From assembly GCA_034670405.1 (NCBI GenBank), contig JAXDDX010000034.1, positions 496,001 to 560,000 on the forward strand: a stretch of DNA of 64,000 bases, read 5' to 3'. Below the pieces are notes generated by a model. That model was not told the DNA's origin. It saw only the letters and a list, made by a program, of their open reading frames with translations, and did no database searches. Origin of the DNA: Hoplostethus atlanticus. Lineage: Eukaryota; Chordata; Actinopteri; Trachichthyiformes; Trachichthyidae. A program made the translations under genes and the position numbers. Shown here one piece after another: positions 1 to 8,752 of this stretch. Position 1 is the first letter of the stretch, and the number at the start of each line of letters is the position of its first letter.

Positions 1-1105
1 CAATAACTCGGATGCTACCTTTCCCTCTGCACCTTTTGTCACTAACACTTGCTTTCCTGCGTCTTATGTGTAGTGGGTGCATTCTAAATATGCCCAAATG
101 TAAAGTTGAAGCACGTTGTTCGTTCCAAATGATAAATTCTGCTGACCGAACACACAGAACATTGAGATGAATATGCACACTGTTGTTATACTGTACATAA
201 CACACACACATACGAAACATTCTTTACACAGGCCTATCTAGCATAGCTGTATTTAACTCCTACAGTAAATTAATTTGAGGCAAGTGAGCAAGCAATGTTT
301 GCCGCATCCTGTCAACACCATTCTTGAGCAGTTCTTCCTTTAATCACTGGGAGCTACAGTCAGTCAAGGCAGTCAGTCAACGCCCTTGCAAAGCCTGCAA
401 CAGAATTTCTCCCTAAATGAGGATTAGATTTTACCACCAGTTCTATGAATGACTGTATAAGTCAATCAGTCATCCGTCAGATGAGGGGCTGCAACAAAAG
501 CCATCTGAATTCCCCTGGAGGGGCAGCAAGCTATACAAACCCACACAGCTCCCATTAAGGAAGTGAGGAGATGGGTGGACAAGGGCAACATCTATCATTT
601 AGGATAAGCCGGATATGCCTCACATAGCATGCTCACTGCTTCTTTGGGCCTGTTTGGAAAACAAACAACACTAAAAAAATAGAACGTTGGTTACAAAAAT
701 AAGTATAACATTCAATACTTTGATTGTCTTTTTAAAATCTATTTATTTTCTGCATATGTAGATGACCTTTAAAGATTTCAAGCGCATAACGTTGAAGGTG
801 CACAATTATCTTTTTTTTTTCTAATCTCTTTTTTTTTGTCATTTTGTTTTGTTTTCAACATATTGACATGAAAATAAAATATTGGTCCACAAAGTATAAC
901 TGTGCGGTATCAAGTGCTTTTGTACAAAAAGAAAAAAACAATATTATTATTAAAATATTCATTTTAATGGCTTTACTTCATACATAAATACATGTTTAAA
1001 GAACACAGGCGCAATCCACTGTTTGGTCAGTTATATCTGAATGACTTTGATTTAACGATTGGATGTATATATACACAGGAGGGCAGTTTGGGCGCTTCAA
1101 CAACG
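1..1105 (-). other. adcyap1: adcyap1 3' UTR and downstream flank
   Basis: AT-rich sequence follows the adcyap1 stop codon. A minus-strand AATAAA lies at 747-742, about 360 nt past the stop, and is the best poly(A) candidate. Several T-rich runs (810-840) also lie here. From 1 to about 720 I see no gene on either strand. Confidence 0.6.
742..747 (-). terminator. Candidate poly(A) signal of adcyap1
   Basis: AATAAA reads on the minus strand (tttatt on plus). It is the first clear canonical signal after the stop codon. AT-rich context makes chance occurrence possible. Confidence 0.45.
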
Positions 1106-1289
1106 CTACAAATAGGCAAGTCGACGTCCTTTGTTCCTAACTCTCTGTCTGTACCTTCTTCCCAGGACCGCTGCCAGGTATTTCTTGACGGCCATCTGCT
1201 TTCTATAGCGACTGTAGCTGTCGGTGAAGATCCCATCTGAATGTCTTTTGGATAAGGGCTCCGACTCGTCCTCCATGCTGCTGTCCTCG
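1106..1289 (-). CDS. adcyap1: adcyap1 last coding exon: PACAP-38/27
   Basis: The acceptor ttttttacag lies before CGAGGACAGC. The exon encodes [16 protein letters not shown], then PACAP-38 at 1243-1130, then GRRLAYL and the stop codon TAG at 1108-1106. PACAP residues 1-27 ([20 protein letters not shown], then KYLAAVL) match the mammalian hormone as I recall it. The C-terminal tail differs by three Lys-to-Arg changes at 29, 32 and 36. Gly28-Arg-Arg keeps the site that yields amidated PACAP-27. Confidence 0.97.
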
Positions 1290-3590
1290 CTGTAAAAAAA
1301 CAACACACCTCGGTTTAGGCTGCAGGCTTCTACCTCCTAATAGATTATTGGCTATTGCACTTAAAATATTTTGCATCGAAACTGACCGATAATCATTCCA
1401 GCCTGCCATGATGCATGTCATCACAAAGTTGCCTGCAACCTTTAATATTGTAAATGAGCCTCTTATCCTACTTTTTTCGTTGAACATAAAGGCGGAAAGG
1501 AAGGTAGTGTAAAACAAAACAGTGATTTAAGCTTTTCAAGCAACTATTATAAATTATTCATTAAAAATCCATTGCTTATTCTGACGCATGATTTCCCATT
1601 AGTGCTGGGGAAACAAAATCAATTTATGGATTAACAACTGATAATTCGCAGTGTCTTTTTTTTTAATCTCAGAAAACTGACCCTCATTCTTTGGGAAACA
1701 AAAGGGGGGAACTCATCATGAACGCAGTGCCACGCCACAACACAGAAAGAAAGAAGGCAGTGAAAATGTCTGGTGGACGTTTCGTTGTAGAGAGAGAAAA
1801 TAAAACACCCACAGAAAATGATAGAGACAGTGATGCAGCAACCTGGACTTGGGCGGCGGAGAAACATAAAAATGATGACTGCAGGTAAACGCTTATAAGA
1901 AATGCCCTTACCCTACACGTATTGTCATCAGAGAATGCAGATATTGTCTCGCTGTTAACTGACCCAGGATCTCCCTCAAGGCTCTATCTAATTCTTCCTC
2001 TGCATGCCTTTCTGGTCTGAGATGATAAAACGCCAAAACACATAGATCATCAGTGACCAAAGCGCAGACAAAATGATCAAAAGTAGCCTAAAATGCCCCC
2101 ACCCACCCGCATTGTCCAATATCACAACAACTTCAGTTAATCGGAGCCGCATAGCCTACACACAGAGGCTATATACCCTTGCTTATCTACCGACCGTTTA
2201 TCTTGATTATAGACAGTATTTGCATCAATATTTTAGGCTACTGAATATGAAAAGAACATTGAACAAATAACATGAGAAACTCTGGGAAAACAAAGCAAGC
2301 AAACATTATCGCAACAGCACAAAAGTCATTAAAATGGAATTTGACCTCCAGCGCAAGGCTACAGCTGTGATCTTAAAGCTTATTTACCTCTTCTCTGGTG
2401 GGTAGTATAGAGTGTACACGTCGTCTTCTAAGGATGGTGGGCTTCGTATAGCAATTTGATCGCTATCAAAACCCATGTCGGATAATGAATTCCCATCCTC
2501 ATCGAAGGCGTCGTTTTCAAGTCTGCAATGGGAAGACATTCATCAGTAATTTGATCTATACAAAAATAGGATCATTAAAAAAACTGAAAGATTCGCAAAT
2601 GTCTACACTTGCGTCTTATATCAGTGGAAGGTTAAATGCATTAGAAATGAGGGGAGAAAACGAAAATAATTCCAATAGCTCTGGGTGTTTTTAAATAAAA
2701 TCTGAAACGAATTATTTAAATCCGACCGACAGCTATACACCTAAATAGTCTAAAATATATTATTTGTTTCTCTAAATTCATATTTTCATGTGCAACAATC
2801 TGTTTTTAACTCCACTTTGGTGCCACCTCTACACGGGGTAGAGCCTCATTAATTATTTAGGAATCGAAACAATGGCTGTGAAAATGATTACATTTAGGGG
2901 AGGCCTGCAGCCAAAATTAGATCAAAAAAGAACTGCAATCAGCACTGAAAATTAGACTCAATAAAAAGCCACGCCTAAATTGTGGATATGATTTTCACAG
3001 AGGAAAAAAATCGTCATAAATCTCAAAAGGATAGCGCATTCCGATTCGTTTTGCCTCGCCTCTCCTTGGTGACGCCAGCCGATCGTCATCCCAAGGGCCA
3101 TCCATCGCATTGACTGCACTCTCATTTTTAATAAGGGGAGTTCTGTGCTCCGTCCCACCGGGCAGATACCTCTATCTTCACTGTCATTTTCCACAGTAGA
3201 CTCATTTGGCATTTATGCATGTGGAAAAATATTTTCCAGAGTGAACGTTCAGTTCTATGGTCATAAGAGAATGCGCGCACATTTCGTGCGTAATTACGCA
3301 CGCTTATTTAAACTAAAGGTGCCCAAATCCAAAGTAACACTCCTAAAATATGATTCTATCCTTAATCACGATGAAGCACCGTCAATGGATTAACTGGACG
3401 CTCAGTCTGTATTCAATATGGAAAGAAATAACATTAAAAATTGGATTATCACATTTAAAAACGCAGGAGATGCACATCCACCTACCTAATCTTAGGGTAA
3501 CTTAGTCCGATAGGTGTGCAGTAGACGCTGTAATGCATTATGATTCCATAGATGAGCAAGACTAAAGTCGCTTTACTCGAACTGGCCATG
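1106..3590 (-). CDS. adcyap1: PACAP precursor (adenylate cyclase activating polypeptide 1), 4 coding exons
   Basis: This gene encodes a secreted neuropeptide precursor of 175 residues. PACAP acts on class B G-protein-coupled receptors (PAC1, VPAC1, VPAC2) to raise cAMP. Coding exons on the minus strand are 3590-3486, 2522-2388, 2016-1912 and 1289-1106. All junctions are GT-AG and the phases agree (104+135+105+184 = 528 nt, stop included). Residues 1-24 form a signal peptide ([20 protein letters not shown], then SVYC). A cryptic acidic region follows, then a PRP/GHRH-like peptide (about 84-115), a KR cleavage site at 129-130, and PACAP-38 (131-168). The precursor ends in GRRLAYL, which supplies the amidation Gly and dibasic site. 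The ATG at 3589 is the first after the acceptor and directly precedes the hydrophobic core. Teleosts carry two paralogues, and I cannot assign the a or b copy with confidence. Identification itself is essentially certain. Confidence 0.97.
1912..2016 (-). CDS. adcyap1: adcyap1 coding exon 3: PRP (GHRH-like) peptide, diverged
   Basis: This exon has no open frame long enough to stand out alone. It was found by reading the minus strand between its neighbours. The acceptor is atcatctcag at 2017-2026, the donor is GTGTAGG|GTAAGG, and its 105 nt keep frame on both sides. It encodes [20 protein letters not shown] followed by [15 protein letters not shown]. The helical core (RALR.ILGQL.AR.YLHSLM) is that of PACAP-related peptide. 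The conserved N-terminal His-Ala-Asp-Gly is HAEE here. Because its length is a multiple of three, skipping this exon would leave PACAP in frame. Confidence 0.92.
2388..2522 (-). CDS. adcyap1: adcyap1 coding exon 2: cryptic propeptide
   Basis: The acceptor is cattgcag before ACTTGAAAAC, and the donor is GAAGAG|GTAAAT. The exon encodes residues 35-79 plus two bases of Arg80: an acidic propeptide rich in Asp and Ser that ends with TLYYPPEKR. The LYYPP motif is conserved in vertebrate PACAP precursors, human included. The exon supplies the first half of the KR/PER processing region that precedes the PRP peptide. Confidence 0.93.
3486..3590 (-). CDS. adcyap1: adcyap1 coding exon 1: signal peptide
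   Basis: The acceptor tctaacag lies at 3598-3591 and the ATG at 3589-3587. The exon encodes residues 1-34 plus two bases of Arg35. The donor reads ATTAG|GTAGG at 3486/3485. The hydrophobic stretch [10 protein letters not shown] is the signal-peptide core, and cleavage is plausible after SVYC. Confidence 0.95.
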
Positions 3591-3970
3591 CTGTTAGAAA
3601 ATGAAAAACAGAAAGAAATTGTTAAACAGGTGATTATTCACTCCATAACAACATGCTCGCATGCTTTCTTCATGTTATTCGTCTAATATTACACACAGAC
3701 TATATAAACTAAACAGATAACTAACTAACATCACGTCCATTAGTTCTGAATTGAGTTTTTTTCTGTTATATTCATTCCATTCCGTAAAAGTTTAAGAGTT
3801 GCATGAATGCAACACCAAATCCATTTCTTTTGGACACAGCGGGCAAAGTAAAAAGAAAATCGCACAAAAAAACACGCAGCTCTCCGCTCAGAATAATTTC
3901 CATAACTTAATCTTGCGCTCCATCCTTGGATTTCTCCAAGTTTAACGAAAATCCGGAGAGAACCACATAC

Positions 3971-4105
3971 CTATAGCAGGGAAGCAGGGAGAGCGCGGTG
4001 CTGTAGGCTGTGATCCGGGTGCGGCTGTGGCTGTGTGTGAGAGACAGACGGTTTCTTCCTCACGGCACCTCTTTCCTGGCTGAAGCGCCTCCGCCGTCTC
4101 CTTAT
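3971..4105 (-). other. adcyap1: adcyap1 non-coding first exon (5' UTR)
   Basis: A strong donor, CTATAG|GTATGTGG, lies on the minus strand at 3971/3970. It can splice to the acceptor at 3591 just before the ATG. The 5' end is inferred from the TATA box about 30 bp upstream. Vertebrate PACAP genes start with a non-coding exon, which fits. The exact TSS is unknown. Confidence 0.65.
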
Positions 4106-4130
4106 GTTCCCCTCAGTACAGCCTCTCTCA

Positions 4131-4138
4131 CTTTTATA
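4131..4138 (-). promoter_or_regulatory. TATA box of adcyap1
   Basis: TATAAAAG reads on the minus strand, about 26-33 bp upstream of the inferred first-exon start and 160 bp upstream of its donor. It is the only good TATA match close to the donor. Confidence 0.6.
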
Positions 4139-4324
4139 CACAATTAATATGACTAACCCAGTCGCACGGGCAAACAAAAAACTCGCTGGGAAAGTATTAT
4201 GTCGTTCGTCTACATATCTTTGTCCTAAACTTTTTGTCCTGTGCTCTGATTGCCTTGGATTTTTATCCAAGTAGCGTGAGCCTTGCCTTTTTTTCCTTCA
4301 ATAAGTCACATTAAGGATGCTATA

Positions 4325-4331
4325 GACGTCA
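4325..4331 (-). promoter_or_regulatory. CRE-like site in the adcyap1 promoter
   Basis: TGACGTC reads on the minus strand, seven of eight bases of the cAMP response element TGACGTCA. It lies about 190 bp upstream of the TATA box. Mammalian ADCYAP1 promoters are known to respond to CREB, so the placement is sensible. Function is inferred. Confidence 0.45.
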
Positions 4332-4392
4332 TCAAGCCTCCCTCCCGGAATATAATAGTACAGTTCCTTCCTCATCGACGCATCCGTCAGAG

Positions 4393-4410
4393 CCCCCCCC
4401 CCCCCCCCCC
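4393..4410. repeat. Poly-C tract
   Basis: Eighteen consecutive C followed by ACCC. The length may be unreliable in the assembly. It could form G-quadruplex or i-motif structure upstream of adcyap1. Confidence 0.9.
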
Positions 4411-5969
4411 ACCCTTCTAAGATGGAAGTTTACTTCGAAACTTCATTTTTTTCAGAAAGGGAGGTGAATGGATACATACATTTATTTATGAACTTTGCAC
4501 AACAATACGTGACGGTTAGTACATATCATTATGTCCTCCCTCAATAACTCCAATTAGGCTTTTATGATTATGGCTGAGCTGGGAAATGATCATCTTTGTG
4601 GTGAGTGATGGTTGTGGTTTCTCTGCCTGGATGGACTACGAGGAGTTGTGATGGGGATCAAACATTCGCTGTCCAAGTTCAAGGCCTCTTGGGAGTCAGG
4701 AGCTGTCCGGTGCTGAAAACATTCGTCTCCAACTGCGGCTTTCTGAATCATGTCAATTTCCTAATCATTTCCAATAATTGCTGGATGGCTATTGAGGTTT
4801 CGCCTAATGGCCATCACTGACAGCATAGGCCGAGATTGTTGAAACAAACGAGGCACGTAATCTCATTTGAACACGGCTGGTGACGCAGGATGCCAGTTCA
4901 GAGAAATATTGCGTGGCTTTCCGAACCTTTCAGCCATTTCCCACAGTGTTCTGAAACTTTCTACATCGTTTTAATACGAAAGGTGATATATTAAAACGAA
5001 AAAAGTGACAACCGAGAATCTGTAACTTCAATATACGATATGTGCCCATTGATCGAGAAACTGTTGGGCCTATAGTGTAGCTCTTTCTAACCCTGTTGGT
5101 TTGATAAAGCCGAATTTCATATGTTTTTATCAATACATCGAAACACCATCATATACCCTCAGGGTCAGGCCTGCGCCCTCTTAATAATACTTATTATAAT
5201 AATACAATCAGATAAGTATAAGAGTGTAAATCCACGTATAGTTTACGCACCTTTTTAGGCTTACGTTACTATGTATGATAGTATACATGATGGTAAGTGG
5301 TCCGATAACAAACGGGTACAAGTTATGAGGGGAGGCTCTTGTACGGTAAAATAGAATTAATGTCGTTTATATTGGCGGTTGTTTGCCTTGTAATAATCAC
5401 CGACTGCAGGTCATAGCGGACCCGCCTTATAATTTGCCACTCCAGCACTGATTCACACCTATAGCCCACCAACTCAGCCAATTGAAGAGTTTGCCAGACT
5501 CAGATTCGCGTCAGCATTTTGTTTACTCTGACGCAATATGACGAACAGACACAGTCACTGGCAGTGGTGGGGGATGGGAGGGGGGCTATCCTCAACTTCT
5601 GCTTTTGGGCGTGATTCCAACGAGCAGCACAACTTAAACCCCATACGTTTTATCTGGAACAGACTGGATGCCTGTAGTACATCATATCATCGTCTCCACG
5701 GCTGAGCAAACGGCGCCATCATGAGGAAAAGAGAAAAACATGCAAGCTCCACTGAGGTTCATCACCAGCGATAACTGTTAATATATATAATATTAATATA
5801 ATAATATAATAATAAATAATAATACTGGTAAACTATGACCTGCAGCCTTTGGTCGCCATTAGGTAAACAAACATCAATAAAAACAAAGTATATTTTCAGA
5901 GAAGCATCGATTTATGTTTTTTTCCCCAATTTACACAATTGTACCTCCTTGATCTTTTTCTTGCCTACC

Positions 5970-6050
5970 TATGTTGAATGCACTTATTGTAAGTCGCTTT
6001 GGATAAAAGCGTCTGCTAAATGACTGTAATGTAATGTAATGTAATGATCT
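5970..6050 (+). repeat. Teleost interspersed-repeat 3' tail
   Basis: Contains GTAAGTCGCTTTGGATAAAA, then GCGTCTGCTAAATGACTG, then TGTAATG repeats. This tail is very common in fish genomes at the 3' end of retroposed elements. Only the tail is recognisable, so the parent family is not assigned. Confidence 0.75.
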
Positions 6051-7699
6051 GTTATGAATGAATTTACCCCATACGGATTTATGTCAGCCTATTAAAGTGG
6101 GTAAATTCTACTCTAAAAATAAATAGGTGAGTAGCTCATGTGGATTTAACCTCCGCTATATCTTTGTTTTTAACTCACACCACCACCACCACCTCCTTTC
6201 CAGCCATTTTCCTTGAAACAATCTTGAATGTAAGATGCATGTTGCCCTTGAGGGCCTTTGAGCGTCAAGTCATAATCATATCCTTGTGAAATTGAAACAC
6301 GGAGCTCAGAAAGGGGGTTGCATTAAAACGGAAAACATAACTCGATCTTTAAACGGCTTAATTGTTATGTGTAATTTTTTTGTGATATATGTAATTTTAG
6401 AGGCGGAGTATCCAAAAATCACAACGAAACTAGAAGTTAGGAATGTTATACCACAGGGAATAAAAATACCATGAAGAGCGATATGGTCACTATAAACTTA
6501 AAAAAAAACTGTAAAATATCACTAGAGTGGGTACATGTTGCTCCTCGCTGTATTGGGGTTGCATGTTTGTGTAAAGGAGAAACATCAGGACTGAGATGGA
6601 GTAGGCTAATTGTCTAATTCCCCATCAGAAACCTGCACTTAAGAGTCACTAGGGGTCAGCAAACCACTTTCAAATCGTTCCAAAAAAGCTTCACGTTATA
6701 CTTTTCACTGTTGTGCTGCGTTTTTTGGGGTCAGTTAAAATGCTTGAATGTAATCTCAACGTTGCAAAACTAACAATTCATCCTATAATGCGTTTTAAAT
6801 GTATACTATAAAACATCACAGCAAAACTACAGGCCTACATCTCTATTGGTTGATTAGGGGAATATTATTGTGATACCATAGGAGATAGAAATAGCATGAA
6901 TTACGTTGTTACAGACATACTGTAAATCCCTATTGGAATTTTATAGTGATTTGCAATGTGATAAATGTCCTTTCTTTAGGCCGCACAAAGCCTAGGGGGA
7001 GCCAGTTGTCTGCACACTGAATGAGAAAAGGTTCAAAGGTTAGACGTCACAATGAGGCTATTTATGTCTAAATTATCCTTTTACACTTTTATATATTTTT
7101 GGATTGACTGATCAAAATGAATGATCGTTTGGCAATATGAGGGTTACACACTAAATTCGATTTATTACCCCACACTAAACCAAATCTGAGTTTGTGATGT
7201 CGGCCATATTGGTCACACGGGAAAACCTTTCAATAGGGGATGATGCTGCCTTCAATGGCTATCGGAAACATTGCTATTACGATAAGAGCCCACATGAATG
7301 ATCCAACAGTAGCAAATGCGACTGGAAGAGTCAGAATTTCCCATGATACCAGAGTTCCCAAGATGTTGATGTTGTAAAAAAAAATATATATATATATTAA
7401 AAAAATAAAATAAAAACATCAATTCAATTCCAGATGCATATTTTCTCCTCTTCATCCTGCCAATGCAACACAAAGCTCGGTGTCACTTGAAGTCTCAAAT
7501 AAAACAACAGCCATTAAAAAATACTCTTTTTACAAGGTGCGTTTTGTTATTATTTTGCCAACAAGCACTTGAATGCGTGTCAAGTCGTATTTAAAATATG
7601 TTGAAAGTAGGAAGTACGAGTTGAATAGCAGTACTCGAATGCAGCATGATTCCTCCTTTGGCCTCGTCGCCTCCTCGGCGCTAGTCTGCTGTCTATTGT

Positions 7700-8023
7700 T
7701 ATGTGGCTTTCTATGCAACCCTCGCCGGTTCCCAAGCATTGATCTCAGGTTATTTTAACAATTTTATGTAGCTTTTACCCGTCGAGATTTTGGGAGGCGT
7801 TGTCAGCTGTCGTTGTATTCGCAATAGAAGGGAATATTAAGGCTCTCAGTGGAGGACTTTGGGTTGGTGAAGTAGTTTGTCGGTATGGGACAGACCGAGG
7901 ACTGAGATTCCTCGGTAGAGACTGTGTCGGGTGTTTCCACTTGGATTGTACCCTAAAATACAAGGAAGAACGATCAAAGGACGTATGTAGCCTAAGTAAA
8001 CCACAGTAAAGGTCGCTTTTAAG
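7700..8023 (+). other. yes1: Candidate non-coding first exon of yes1
   Basis: This segment is richer in G, C and CpG than its surroundings and ends in a strong donor, TTTTAAG|GTAAGG, at 8023/8024. YES1 genes have a non-coding first exon far upstream of the exon with the ATG. No TATA box was seen and the 5' end is a guess. Another exon elsewhere in the 10 kb upstream is possible. Confidence 0.3.
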
Positions 8024-8460
8024 GTAAGGAATGCTTGCAAAAAAAAACAGCTGCCACACTTTGTCTGGGAAGTCAAGTGTGCAAGGCCTATAGTACTTGG
8101 GAGAAAGTTGGGCCAAAGATCAGAAGAGTTTCCACGGTGTGTTACATTGTAACCAGCCGGGATCGCTGCATTTGCACCGGTTAATGGTTTATGAAACCAT
8201 CGGAAAGCAAAGCTCGGAGCCTTTCTCTAGTCTTTATGAATCACTCTTCACTTCTAAATGTGCTTGGATTACTTTCACAGAACAGCAAAGTTTGAAATTT
8301 GAAATGAAACACACACACATACTTATAGAATCTGCCGGTGTAGGCCTCAGCTGTGATATAGGCCTGTAGTACTGCATATCAGTACTTTAGAAACAGACCT
8401 AACAAAATGACAACAGGCTGTTGCAACTACATTTACCTGACACTCCACAATATCTGTTAT

Positions 8461-8463
<3 letters not shown>

Positions 8464-8509
<46 letters not shown>
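8464..8509 (+). repeat. (TG)n microsatellite
   Basis: About 23 TG units. A complementary (CA)n array follows 207 bp downstream. Confidence 0.97.
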
Positions 8510-8510
<1 letters not shown>

Positions 8511-8712
8511 TGGAGTAAAGGGGACCTCAAGTGTAAGAGGAGTGCTGCTGTAGTGGTTTGTATGTGTGTGTGTCCAGTTGTATTCACTGTCCCTGAATGT
8601 GTCTGTTAGTGTGCACGCGTTTGTGTGTATGGTCTCTGGTGCCACAGTAATCCCCCTCCATGGTAATCCCTCTGTTAGTACAGCCCCAGTCGGCTGGACA
8701 GTCATGTCTCCT

Positions 8713-8715
<3 letters not shown>

Positions 8716-8751
<36 letters not shown>
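8716..8751 (+). repeat. (CA)n microsatellite
   Basis: About 18 CA units, in inverse orientation to the TG array at 8464-8509. Confidence 0.97.

Positions 8752-8752
<1 letters not shown>

Larger units (their letters stand above)
4139..7700. other. Intergenic region between divergent adcyap1 and yes1
   Basis: No gene was found. It holds the adcyap1 promoter, a C homopolymer (4393-4410), a possible regulatory stretch (4440-4950) and an AT-rich run (5775-5825). It also holds a teleost repeat tail (5970-6050) and long unremarkable AT-rich sequence. Open frames here are short and show no recognisable protein. Confidence 0.7.

Noticed and set aside
1203-1517. 104-codon minus-strand frame overlapping the PACAP exon
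   Set aside because: It reads intron sequence and a wrong frame of the PACAP exon. The real exon begins at 1289.
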